This document shows positions 16,164 through 24,595 of a stretch of DNA of 52,615 bases, one piece after another. Source of the stretch: an uncultured Clostridia bacterium (GTDB lineage Bacteria; Bacillota; Clostridia; Christensenellales; UBA1242); the NCBI GenBank assembly GCA_937992055.1, contig CALKLQ010000034.1, positions 1 through 52,615 of the forward strand. Reading direction: 5' to 3'. Positions within the stretch are counted from its first letter, which is position 1. Every line of letters begins with the position of its first letter. The position numbers and the translations under genes were made by a program. The notes under the pieces were generated by a model. That model searched no databases. It worked only from the letters and a program-made list of their open reading frames with translations, and was not told where the DNA came from.

Positions 16164-18539
16164 ATGTATATATCACTAAATTGGATAAAAGAGCATGTCA
16201 ACTTAGAAGGAATTGACGAAGATGAACTCATCAAGCGCTTTTTACTTTCAACTGCAGAAATAGAAGAAGTTATTCATAAAGGTCAAGATGTTCAAGGCGT
16301 TATTTTTGCAAAAATAACCAGTGTTGAAGCCCATCCTAATTCTCAAAAGCTTCACATTTTAAATGTTTATGACGGTCAAGAAAATGTTCAAGTTGTTTGC
16401 GGAGCTCCTAACGTTAGAGTTGGAATGGTAACTGCCTTTGCCCCACTCAAGAGTGTTGTTGGCGGACATAAAATTTCAAAAGCTAAACTTGCTGGAGTGG
16501 AAAGTTTTGGAATGTGTTGTAGCGAAAGTGAACTTGGCATTGGAAGCGATGATAATGGCATTATGGACATAAAAGACGATGTTATACTAGGCACACCTAT
16601 TAAAGAATTCTACCCTATAGATGACACTATTATTGAAATTGACAACAAATCTCTCACCAATCGCCCTGACCTTTGGGGACATTATGGCATCGCCCGCGAA
16701 TTTTCAACCATTTTTAAAAGAGAGTTAAAACCTCTTAAACTTTTTGAAACAAGTCGTTTTGATGATTTAGAAAAAGTAAGCATAAAAATCGAAGATGAAG
16801 ATTGTCTTAGATATAGTGCAATTACAGTTAAAAACATTTTTACTCATAATAGTCCACAATGGTTAAAGATTAGGCTTTGTTATACAGGAATGCGAGATAT
16901 TAATCTACTTGCAGATTTAACCAATTATCTTATGCTTGAATTAGGTCAACCTATGCACGCATTTGACAACGACAAAGTTAAAGGCATTGTTGTTAAAAAG
17001 GCGCAAGAAAATCAAAAAATGCTTACCCTAGAAGGCGAAGAACATACACTTTCAAAAGACACATTAATTATCTGCAACAATCAAGAAAACCCAGTTGCAA
17101 TTGCCGGCATTAAAGGTGGACTTTTAAGTGGGATAAGTGAAAACACAACCAGCCTATTTTTAGAAAGTGCTTGTTTTGACCCTACTTCTATCAGAAAAGC
17201 AAGTGCAAATATTGGTCTTAAAACTGATGCATCAATTAGATATGAAAAATCACTTGATCCAGAAATGACAACACTTGCTATTAAAAGATTGCTTAAATTG
17301 TTAAACGAAATAGAACCAAATATGGAGGTTACTTCATCTTTAAGTGATGTCTATAGTAAACACTACCCAAGAAACAAAATACAATTCTCACGTCAATTTT
17401 TACAAAAAAGAATTGGTGTTGAATTAGAAAATAATAAAATTGAGGAAATTTTAAAGTTTTTAGGTTTTGAGGTTTCTAGAGAAAATGATAATTTTATGGT
17501 AATCCCACCTTCATTTCGTTCAACAAAAGATATTTCAATTAAGGAAGATATTGTTGAAGAAATTGCAAGAATGTATGGTTATGATAACATTCCCTATCAA
17601 TCTCTTTTAGGAGAAATTAAGCCAACCCAAATAGATTATGTGCATGATAAAGAATACAAAACAAAATTAATTCTTTCAGAAAAATATAATTTAAACGAAA
17701 TACACTCTTACATTTGGAATTTTAATGATTTCAATGAAACTTATGATATTAAAACAACTTCTCATCTTTCTTTATTAGATACTACAAACAGTGGACAAAG
17801 CGGCATAAGAAGTGAGCTCGCCCCTACACTTTTAAAAGTTTTTTTTGAAAACAAAAACAATTTCAATGACATTTGCATTTATGAGATTGGAAGAGCAATT
17901 GTGGGCATAGACGAAAATAATTTAGGCATTGAAAAGCGTAAGCTTGCAATAGTTTTAGCCTCGCAAAATAAAGATAAAAAAGAATTATTTTTTTCATTGA
18001 AACAAATGCTCTTAGACATTTGTCAAACTGCGTTAGATACAAAAGTAGAATTTAAACAAAATGAAACAGAAAGTTATTTGAATCCAATCAACAGTTGTCA
18101 AATTACATCTTCTAATAATGTAATTGGTCATATGGGTCTGTTGCACCCTATGATTACAAGCAAATTGGATAAGCGATTTAATATTGCTGTATTAGAAGTT
18201 GATTTTGATTTACTTTGCCAAGGTGAAAAATTGACAAATAAGCTTGAAAAAATATCAAAATATCAATCAGTCGCTTTAGATTTCAATTTTGATGTACCTT
18301 TTACTAAAAATTATGAACAGGTAGATTCTTTAATTAAAAATTTTCATTCAAAACTAAAATACAACTATTCACTTTCTGACATTTATAATGATGAAAAAAA
18401 TAATAAACAATACTGGACTTTTAATTTCACTATTTATTCACTCGAACGCACATTAAGCAGTGAAGATATTGACAAATTTTTCTCAAAACTTACAACCTAC
18501 ATGTCAGAAAATGGTATTGAACTAAAAAAATTCATTTAA
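16164..18539 (+). CDS. pheT: Phenylalanyl-tRNA synthetase beta subunit
   Basis: The 791-aa beta subunit carries editing and tRNA recognition. Domains in order: N-terminal B1, then the EMAP/OB-type tRNA-binding domain (about 40-150; VVCGAPNVRVG), the B3/B4 editing core (about 200-390), B5 (about 395-470), the inactive synthetase-like region (about 480-680) and the C-terminal anticodon-binding fold (about 695-791; YQSVALDFNFDVP). AAGGAGAAAACA precedes the ATG. It follows pheS by 28 nt in one operon. Confidence 0.97.
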   Translation: MYISLNWIKEHVNLEGIDEDELIKRFLLSTAEIEEVIHKGQDVQGVIFAKITSVEAHPNSQKLHILNVYDGQENVQVVCGAPNVRVGMVTAFAPLKSVVGGHKISKAKLAGVESFGMCCSESELGIGSDDNGIMDIKDDVILGTPIKEFYPIDDTIIEIDNKSLTNRPDLWGHYGIAREFSTIFKRELKPLKLFETSRFDDLEKVSIKIEDEDCLRYSAITVKNIFTHNSPQWLKIRLCYTGMRDINLLADLTNYLMLELGQPMHAFDNDKVKGIVVKKAQENQKMLTLEGEEHTLSKDTLIICNNQENPVAIAGIKGGLLSGISENTTSLFLESACFDPTSIRKASANIGLKTDASIRYEKSLDPEMTTLAIKRLLKLLNEIEPNMEVTSSLSDVYSKHYPRNKIQFSRQFLQKRIGVELENNKIEEILKFLGFEVSRENDNFMVIPPSFRSTKDISIKEDIVEEIARMYGYDNIPYQSLLGEIKPTQIDYVHDKEYKTKLILSEKYNLNEIHSYIWNFNDFNETYDIKTTSHLSLLDTTNSGQSGIRSELAPTLLKVFFENKNNFNDICIYEIGRAIVGIDENNLGIEKRKLAIVLASQNKDKKELFFSLKQMLLDICQTALDTKVEFKQNETESYLNPINSCQITSSNNVIGHMGLLHPMITSKLDKRFNIAVLEVDFDLLCQGEKLTNKLEKISKYQSVALDFNFDVPFTKNYEQVDSLIKNFHSKLKYNYSLSDIYNDEKNNKQYWTFNFTIYSLERTLSSEDIDKFFSKLTTYMSENGIELKKFI

Positions 18540-18572
18540 AGTTTGGGTAGTTTACTAATAAAAGCAAACTTT

Positions 18573-18715
18573 AGGAAGTTCAATCTTTGTTTCACTCACA
18601 TTTATTATTGCCATCACAATTTGCTTGATTTCTCAAATACTTTCTTTTTGAAGGCAGAATGAGCCTAAAGGTGCTTTCCAATAAAGCATCTGATAATACA
18701 GTCCATGTTATAAAT
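18573..18715 (+). repeat. Structured intergenic repeat, copy A
   Basis: This copy shares the exact 20-mer TTCACTCACATTTATTATTG (18591-18610) and the following GCTTGATTxCTCAA with copy B near 42.65 kb. It begins with AGGAAGT and has a matching TACTTTCTT arm. A downstream hairpin pairs GGTGCTTT with AAAGCATC. It fills most of the gap between pheT and the pseudouridine synthase gene. Confidence 0.6.
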
Positions 18716-18755
18716 TATACTAAATTTTAAAAACAATTTTAACAATCATTAAAAA

Positions 18756-19625
18756 ATGAAATATATAAATTTTATCATTGAAAAAGAATATGATAGTGTT
18801 TTGAATTTTTTGAAGGAATTAAGTCTTTCAAAAAATTTTATTATTTCTCTTAAAAATAACGAAAAATCAATTTTTGTAAATTCGCAATTGCAAAATTTAA
18901 GTTATCAACTAAAAGTTGGGGATCAAGTTTCTTTTTTAAAAGAGCCCTCACCTAAACAAAGTAGTATTTTAAAAACTAATTTGCCTTTAGAGGTTGTGTT
19001 TGAAGATGATGACATTTTAATAGTAAACAAGCCTGCTGGAATTGTGACAATTCCCTCAAAGCTTCATAACTCTATAAGCTTAGCCGGAATGGTTGTAAAT
19101 CATTATGAATTTCCATTCACATTTAGACCAATCAATAGACTAGATAAAGATGCAAGTGGTCTTGTTGTCATTGCTAAAAATGCCTACATTTGCGAAAAAT
19201 TATTAAAAAGTATAAAAGAAAAATTTTATTATGCTATTGTTGAAGGTCTAATTGACCAATCCTTGGTTATTGAAAAAAATATCTTAACTTTACAGGATGA
19301 AAATAAGATAAATATTAGAAAAAGAGTTATTTCGCCATTAGGGAAACCGGCAAGAACTTTTGTTGAACCAGTAAAAAAATTCAAGAATTATACTCTTTGC
19401 AAAATAGTAATCGAAAATGGAAGAACACACCAAATTCGTCTACATCTTTCTTCTATTGGACACCCTCTTTTAGGAGATGAATTATATGGAAACAAAAGCA
19501 ATTTGATTTCAAGAACAGCCTTACATCTAAGACAAATTGATTTATGCCATCCCATTTCAAAAGAAAAACTTTCGATTTTTGCACCATTCCCGTCTGATTT
19601 TGAAAACATACTAAACATAGATTAA
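18756..19625 (+). CDS. RluA-family 23S rRNA/tRNA pseudouridine synthase
   Basis: This 289-aa enzyme converts uridine to pseudouridine in structured RNA. An N-terminal S4-like segment (LSKNFIISLKNNEKSIFVNSQL) precedes the catalytic domain. Motif I is INRLDKDASGLVVIAKN, with the catalytic Asp of RLD; the usual His before RLD is Asn here. Motif III GRTHQIRLHLSSIGHPLLGDELYG is intact. The exact target (RluD-like or RluC-like) cannot be told. No clear ribosome binding site is seen before the ATG. Confidence 0.88.
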   Translation: MKYINFIIEKEYDSVLNFLKELSLSKNFIISLKNNEKSIFVNSQLQNLSYQLKVGDQVSFLKEPSPKQSSILKTNLPLEVVFEDDDILIVNKPAGIVTIPSKLHNSISLAGMVVNHYEFPFTFRPINRLDKDASGLVVIAKNAYICEKLLKSIKEKFYYAIVEGLIDQSLVIEKNILTLQDENKINIRKRVISPLGKPARTFVEPVKKFKNYTLCKIVIENGRTHQIRLHLSSIGHPLLGDELYGNKSNLISRTALHLRQIDLCHPISKEKLSIFAPFPSDFENILNID

Positions 19626-19746
19626 GTTTTAAACTATAAATAAAATTTTTAATTATGAAAATACTTTTATTTTTGCTATATCTAAAAGCGAAGTCATTTT
19701 AATACTAATGAAGCTAACGCCTTGAAACTGATATATCTTCATATAT

Positions 19747-19779
19747 AAAAAAAGCCTTAGAGATTTAATTATTCTAAAG
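19747..19779 (-). terminator. Rho-independent terminator of the proS-HD operon
   Basis: On the minus strand CTTTAGA pairs with TCTAAGG (7 bp, one G-U) around an 11-nt loop and is followed by seven T. It lies about 145 nt past the HD gene and would end the asp23-HD transcript. Confidence 0.6.
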
Positions 19780-19923
19780 CCTTGATTATTTTTTATTTAA
19801 GTTAAACTTATAATATTATTTTATTTGCTAAAATCATAAATTGACCATTTTCTTATTTTATAGCTAATTATTTAACATTAAATTACTACATATAATTTTT
19901 CTAGATAGGAAAAATGTTATGAT

Positions 19924-20508
19924 TTAATTTAAAGCCACTTCATCTAAATAAGTTGCTTCCATGTCTGAAATATGAAAAATCATAGCATTTGGAAAAGAGT
20001 AAAAAGCTTGTGAAATTGCGTAACTCCCACCAAGAACCCTTTGGTCATATCCACCCATATGCCAATTTATTATCATAGCCTCTTCCCTTGTAAGCTTCAT
20101 AAAGCCACTTATTATGTAGACAGATTTTTCGCCATGCCCATACGGAAGTTTGTCTTCAATTGAATAATAGGGTTTTTGGACCCAAACTCCGTCAACTTTT
20201 ACATTTCTAAAATCTTCCTTGTAATAATCAACTTTACAAACATCATGCAAGAGAGCACAAATTGTTATCGATTCGAGTGAAATTTTTTCCTCGAAATTTT
20301 CACCATACTCATTTTTCAAATTTTTTAAAAATCTTTTATAAACATTTAAAGAGTGAAAAACCAATCCTCCAGCAAAATTAGAATGAAATTTAGAACTTGC
20401 AGGTGCAGTGAAAAAATCTGACTTTAAAAGCCATTCTAAAAGATTATTAGCTCCCTCCCTTTTGATATTTTCGCTAAAGATTTTAATAAATTCATCCTGA
20501 TAATTCAT
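19924..20508 (-). CDS. HD-domain phosphohydrolase
   Basis: This 194-aa protein has an HD metal site: His in GLVFHSLNVYKR, the HD pair in CALLHDVCKVDYY, a later His in LPYGHGEKS and in INWHMGGYD, and Asp in HISDMEATYLDE. HD proteins hydrolyse phosphoester bonds of nucleotides; the substrate is unknown. AAAGGAAGAG precedes its ATG, 15 nt after proS, so it is the last gene of the operon. Confidence 0.8.
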   Translation of the reverse strand: MNYQDEFIKIFSENIKREGANNLLEWLLKSDFFTAPASSKFHSNFAGGLVFHSLNVYKRFLKNLKNEYGENFEEKISLESITICALLHDVCKVDYYKEDFRNVKVDGVWVQKPYYSIEDKLPYGHGEKSVYIISGFMKLTREEAMIINWHMGGYDQRVLGGSYAISQAFYSFPNAMIFHISDMEATYLDEVALN

Positions 20509-20523
20509 ACACTCTTCCTTTGT

Positions 20524-22224
20524 TTAATCCAAATCTTTGATAATTTTAGTTAAATTATTTTCTATTTGGTCTAGTTCTATTAAGCAAGCTTCTTGCGCAC
20601 CTCTAATTTTAACCTCGGCTTTATTTTCTTTTAAAGTTCTAGGACTAATAACAACTCTAATTGGAATTCCAATGAGCTCACTATCGGTAAGTTTAATTCC
20701 TGCGGATGCGTTTCTGTCATCATATAAAACTTCAAATCCATCAGATATTAGTTTTTCATATAGCTCATCAGCATGTTTCTTAACATTTCCATCATCAACT
20801 CTAAGAGGACATAAATAAATGTGCCAAGGCGCAATAGCTATTGGCCATTTAAGGCCTAATTCATCACTGCTTTCTTCAGCAACACATGCAATTGCTCTAC
20901 CCACACCAATACCATAACAACCCATAATAGGATAAAATGATTCTCCATTTTTATTATGAATAGTCATATTCATTGATTTTGTATATTTTGTGTCTAATTG
21001 AAAAATTTGTCCCACTTCGACACCTTTTGAAATTGTCACATGACCTTTTTTGCAATTTGGACAAATTTGTCCATTTTCAACTTTTGCAATATCATTAAAT
21101 TGAATCTGAATATCTCGACCAAAAGTAAAACCCTTAAAATGATATCCGCTCTTATTAGCTCCAACAACAAAACAACCATCTTCAAGAGAATTATCATAAA
21201 ATGCCATAACATTTTCGGAAAACGATTTAGGTCCTATATTTCCAGCAATAAGTTCACTGCCCTCCTCAATTTCTACTGGAACAATTTCATCTTTAGCAAG
21301 ATTCCTTAGTTTGGTTTCATTTACTTGCAAATCTCCTCTTATAAAGCCAACCACATATTTTTTTAGGTTAACCGCATAATAGCAAACCGCCTTGCATGTT
21401 TGTTCGCTTTTAATATTTAGTTGTTTACAAACCTCTTCAATTGTATGTTTTTCACCAGTATAAACTTCGCAAAGCTCCTGATTTTCACTTTCAAATCTAG
21501 GAATAATTGCAGTAGCAACCTCATTATTGGCTCTATAACCGCAAGTATCACAGATAACAATGCTATCTTCACCAATAGGATTTAAAAGCATAAATTCATG
21601 ATTGACATTGCCACCCATCATTCCGCTATCAGATTTTACTGACACAACATTTTTCATGCCTATTCTTTTAAAAATACGCTCATAAGCAGCATGCATTTTA
21701 TCATAATAAGCTTGGAGGTCCTCATAGGAATTATGAAAAGAATAAGCATCTTTCATAGTAAATTCACGGGTTCTGATAAGACCTGCTCTAGCTCTTGCCT
21801 CATCGCGAAGTTTGGTTTGAATTTGATAAATCATGAAAGGGAGTTGGTCATAACTTTTAATCGTATTTTTTGCAATATGAATAGCAGCCTCTTCATGAGT
21901 CATGCCCAAAACCATGTCATGTCCGGTTCTGTCTTTTAATCTAAACATTTCTTGTCCAATAGATGAGTATCTTCCGCTTTCCTCCCAAAGTTCTTTTGGC
22001 ATCATTACAGGAAACAAAACCTCTTGACCATCGACCTTGTTCATTTCCTCTCTGATAATTTTTTCTATTTTTCTTTGCACTCTAACTGCGGGAGGCAAAA
22101 GAGAAAATATGCCATTGCACATTTGTTTAATATATCCAGCTCTAATAAGATATTCGTGACCTCTTGCCATAGCTTGAGTTGGCTTACTTTCAATTCTTTC
22201 GCCTAACAATTTAGAAATTTTCAT
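20524..22224 (-). CDS. proS: Prolyl-tRNA synthetase (bacterial type with editing insertion)
   Basis: The 566-aa class II enzyme charges tRNA-Pro. It has motif 1 in the N-terminal segment (GIFSLLPPAVRVQRKIEKIIREEM), motif 2 FRLKDRTGHDMVLGMTHEE with KLRDEARARAGLIRTREFTMKDAYSFH, the INS editing domain (about 220-400; GDLQVNETKL) and motif 3 GCYGIGVGRAIACV. A C-terminal anticodon-binding domain ends it. The start at ATG 22224 is chosen for its GGAGGAAG site, which overlaps the end of xseB. Confidence 0.97.
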   Translation of the reverse strand: MKISKLLGERIESKPTQAMARGHEYLIRAGYIKQMCNGIFSLLPPAVRVQRKIEKIIREEMNKVDGQEVLFPVMMPKELWEESGRYSSIGQEMFRLKDRTGHDMVLGMTHEEAAIHIAKNTIKSYDQLPFMIYQIQTKLRDEARARAGLIRTREFTMKDAYSFHNSYEDLQAYYDKMHAAYERIFKRIGMKNVVSVKSDSGMMGGNVNHEFMLLNPIGEDSIVICDTCGYRANNEVATAIIPRFESENQELCEVYTGEKHTIEEVCKQLNIKSEQTCKAVCYYAVNLKKYVVGFIRGDLQVNETKLRNLAKDEIVPVEIEEGSELIAGNIGPKSFSENVMAFYDNSLEDGCFVVGANKSGYHFKGFTFGRDIQIQFNDIAKVENGQICPNCKKGHVTISKGVEVGQIFQLDTKYTKSMNMTIHNKNGESFYPIMGCYGIGVGRAIACVAEESSDELGLKWPIAIAPWHIYLCPLRVDDGNVKKHADELYEKLISDGFEVLYDDRNASAGIKLTDSELIGIPIRVVISPRTLKENKAEVKIRGAQEACLIELDQIENNLTKIIKDLD

Positions 22225-22225
22225 A

Positions 22226-22408
22226 CTATTCTTCCTCCGCATTAATAATGTCTAACTTTATTTTTGCCTCTGCAAGTTTTTTATTAGATTCGCTTATGAG
22301 TGATTTAGCTCTTTCATAAAGTTCCATACCTTTAGAAAGGGTAATTTCTCCAGATTCTAACTTTTCAATTATACCTTCCAATTCCTCATTAATTTCTTCA
22401 AATTCCAT
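22226..22408 (-). CDS. xseB: Exodeoxyribonuclease VII small subunit
   Basis: This 60-aa helical protein matches XseB: FEEINEELEGIIEKLESGEITLSKGMELYERAKSLI. It binds the XseA subunit to form the single-strand-specific exonuclease VII. It lies 11 nt after xseA, and its last codons contain the proS ribosome binding site. Confidence 0.93.
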   Translation of the reverse strand: MEFEEINEELEGIIEKLESGEITLSKGMELYERAKSLISESNKKLAEAKIKLDIINAEEE

Positions 22409-22419
22409 AATAACTCCAT

Positions 22420-23589
22420 TTAAATTTGTTTAGCTACTGTTTTACCATCTTCAAAATACAATTCAAATTCTAGGTTTGATTTAAGTTCTTTAAGTGACTT
22501 TACATTTTCCCCGCTTTGTTCAACTTTAGCATAACCCAATGATAAAATCTGTTTGGGGTTCAACTTTTGAATTTTCAATTCATTATAAGACGCCCTATGT
22601 TGTTTTTGCAAGAGAAAACTTGAAAAAACAGAAACTAATTTTTGTTTGTAAAACACATTTTTATTTACCTGCAAGTTAAAAAGCCCCATAACCAATGATT
22701 TAACATTACCAGTTTTAAACTCCAAACTTTTGCAGTTAATTGTTATCATATTGAAAAGAGTTTTTGAAAGTTTAAAGAAACTTTTATTTGCAAAATCTCT
22801 AACTGCAAATATGTTTTTAGAAACAAGTTCACCGGCAACTGATGGAGTTGCAGCTCTCACATCCGCAACAAAATCAATAATAGTAAAATCAGTTTCATGT
22901 CCAACCGCTGAAATTAATGGTTTTTCAAGAGAAAAACCGGCTCTCGCAACTTTTTCAGTATTAAAACAAGACAGGTCTTCTTGAGAGCCACCTCCTCTTG
23001 CTACAATTACAACATCTACATCGGTTTGATTAAAGTATAAAATTCCCCTTGCAATTTGAGCATCTGCGCCATCGCCCTGAACTTTTACTGGATATAAAAC
23101 CAAATTAAGAAAGGGATTTCTTCTGGAACAAACCTGCATGATATCATGCAAAACCGCTCCAGTGCTGGAAGTGACTATACCTATTTTTTTAATTCTCTTA
23201 GGCAAACTTTTTTTAATTTTGGAATCAAACAATCCCTCATCTTCAAGTTTCTGTTTCAATTTTATTAAATTTTCATAAAGTGTGCCTAGACCTTTCTTTT
23301 CAATTTTAAAAACATTAAAGCTTAACTTCCCACCTTTGACATAATAATTTGGTGAGCCCGTTACAATGGCAGAATCACCATCTTTAAAGCTATTGAAAAG
23401 CCCCACACCAAACATAACACAAGATATGCATGCATTTTCATCTTTTAAATTAAAGTAGGCATTGTCACGTACAACCTGCCAACCACTTATCTCACCAAAA
23501 ACACTGACACCATGCAACATGACCTCAGCTTCAAATATATTTTTAATAAAAGTTCCATATTGAGAAACTGTTAATGCTTGTTCAAACAT
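22420..23589 (-). CDS. xseA: Exodeoxyribonuclease VII large subunit
   Basis: XseA is the catalytic subunit that degrades single-stranded DNA from either end. The 389-aa protein has the N-terminal OB-fold (about 1-100; VFGEISGWQVVRDNAYFNLKDE) and the nuclease domain with IGIVTSSTGAVLHDI, VVIVARGGGSQEDLSCFNTE and SAVGHETDFTIIDFVADVRAATPSVAGEL. It is somewhat shorter in the C-terminal coiled coil than the E. coli protein. Confidence 0.96.
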   Translation of the reverse strand: MFEQALTVSQYGTFIKNIFEAEVMLHGVSVFGEISGWQVVRDNAYFNLKDENACISCVMFGVGLFNSFKDGDSAIVTGSPNYYVKGGKLSFNVFKIEKKGLGTLYENLIKLKQKLEDEGLFDSKIKKSLPKRIKKIGIVTSSTGAVLHDIMQVCSRRNPFLNLVLYPVKVQGDGADAQIARGILYFNQTDVDVVIVARGGGSQEDLSCFNTEKVARAGFSLEKPLISAVGHETDFTIIDFVADVRAATPSVAGELVSKNIFAVRDFANKSFFKLSKTLFNMITINCKSLEFKTGNVKSLVMGLFNLQVNKNVFYKQKLVSVFSSFLLQKQHRASYNELKIQKLNPKQILSLGYAKVEQSGENVKSLKELKSNLEFELYFEDGKTVAKQI

Positions 23590-23610
23590 AATATTCCTAA
23601 AATTAAAAAA

Positions 23611-23994
23611 TTAGCTTAAAATAGAAGCTAAAATTCCGTTAATAAATTTGGGACTTTTTTCAGTCGAATATAACTTTGCAAGTTCAATAGTTTCATCAAT
23701 GGCAATAGCTTTCGCCGTTGACAAAAATTCAACCTCGGTTAAAGCTAGCAAAATCAAAGCTAAATCAATTTTATATATTCTGTCTATTTCATATCCCTGT
23801 AAGTTTTCTTTTACTTTTAATTTTAATGATTGTTTATTTTGCAAATATTTTTCTATGATTGACTTTGCAAAAACAAAATCATCATCATTAAGTCCATCTT
23901 CATTAATACATTTATCAATTTCTTCCTGCTCTATATCAAAAAAGAGAGATTGATATATAACTTTAAAAGCACTTTCTCTTGCATTTCTTCTCAT
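23611..23994 (-). CDS. nusB: Transcription antitermination factor NusB
   Basis: NusB binds boxA RNA with S10 in rRNA antitermination. The 127-aa helical protein has the family pattern RRNARESAFKVIYQSLF at the start and KIDLALILLALTEVEFL plus AIAIDETIELAKLYSTEKSPKFINGIL at the end. Its ATG overlaps the asp23 stop (ATGA), showing tight coupling. Confidence 0.95.
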   Translation of the reverse strand: MRRNARESAFKVIYQSLFFDIEQEEIDKCINEDGLNDDDFVFAKSIIEKYLQNKQSLKLKVKENLQGYEIDRIYKIDLALILLALTEVEFLSTAKAIAIDETIELAKLYSTEKSPKFINGILASILS

Positions 23995-24374
23995 TTCTGT
24001 TCTTCACCAAATTTTTTTTCTTCAAAGTCAACATCCAAAACATGAACATTGACTTTTGCTGTTTTCATATCGACCATAGACGCTATATTGTTTTTTACAT
24101 TTTCTTGAACTCTAAATGCAACGTCTGGAACACTAAAACCATTTTCAACAGATAAACTGATATCCACAACCAAAAGTCCATTAGGATTAAAGTGTACTTG
24201 TATTCCTGGAAACTTAGTCTTTTTAAAAATGTTTTTAAACTTTGAGGAAAAACTATCTTTAAGTTTAGAAACACCATTAATCTCTTCTGTTGCCAAAGAG
24301 ATGATAGAAAATAATATTTTTTTGTCGCAAGAAAGTTTTCCTTTATATGAAAGTTCATTTTCATTTTTTGCCAT
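23991..24374 (-). CDS. Asp23/YqhY (DUF322) family protein
   Basis: This 127-aa protein belongs to the Asp23/YqhY family, found next to nusB in Firmicutes. Recognisable parts are ILFSIISLATEEINGVSKLKD and GLLVVDISLSVENGFSVPDVAFRVQENVKNNIASMVDMKTAKVNVHVLDVDF. Family members are linked to envelope stress and to acetyl-CoA carboxylase control; the function here is inferred. It is the first gene of the nusB-xse-proS operon. Confidence 0.9.
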   Translation of the reverse strand: MAKNENELSYKGKLSCDKKILFSIISLATEEINGVSKLKDSFSSKFKNIFKKTKFPGIQVHFNPNGLLVVDISLSVENGFSVPDVAFRVQENVKNNIASMVDMKTAKVNVHVLDVDFEEKKFGEEQK

Positions 24375-24595
24375 AAATACCTCTATAAACTTAAATATTA
24401 TATCATAATAGCCAAAAAAAACAAAATCAAATTAAAAATTAATTAGCAAAACATTAATTAAAAATAACAAATAACTTTTATTAATTAAAATTGTTTTTAA
24501 TTAACAAAAAGCTTTATTTAACAAACTTTTTGACTCTCAAACTTATTTATATAGCTAATTATTAAATATTATTCGTAAAATATATTTTACAAAGT

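Noticed and set aside
24375..24595. Small RNA or riboswitch upstream of asp23
   Set aside because: The stretch is rich in ATTAATTA-type short palindromes, but these are expected by chance at this base composition and no stable or GC-containing fold stands out.
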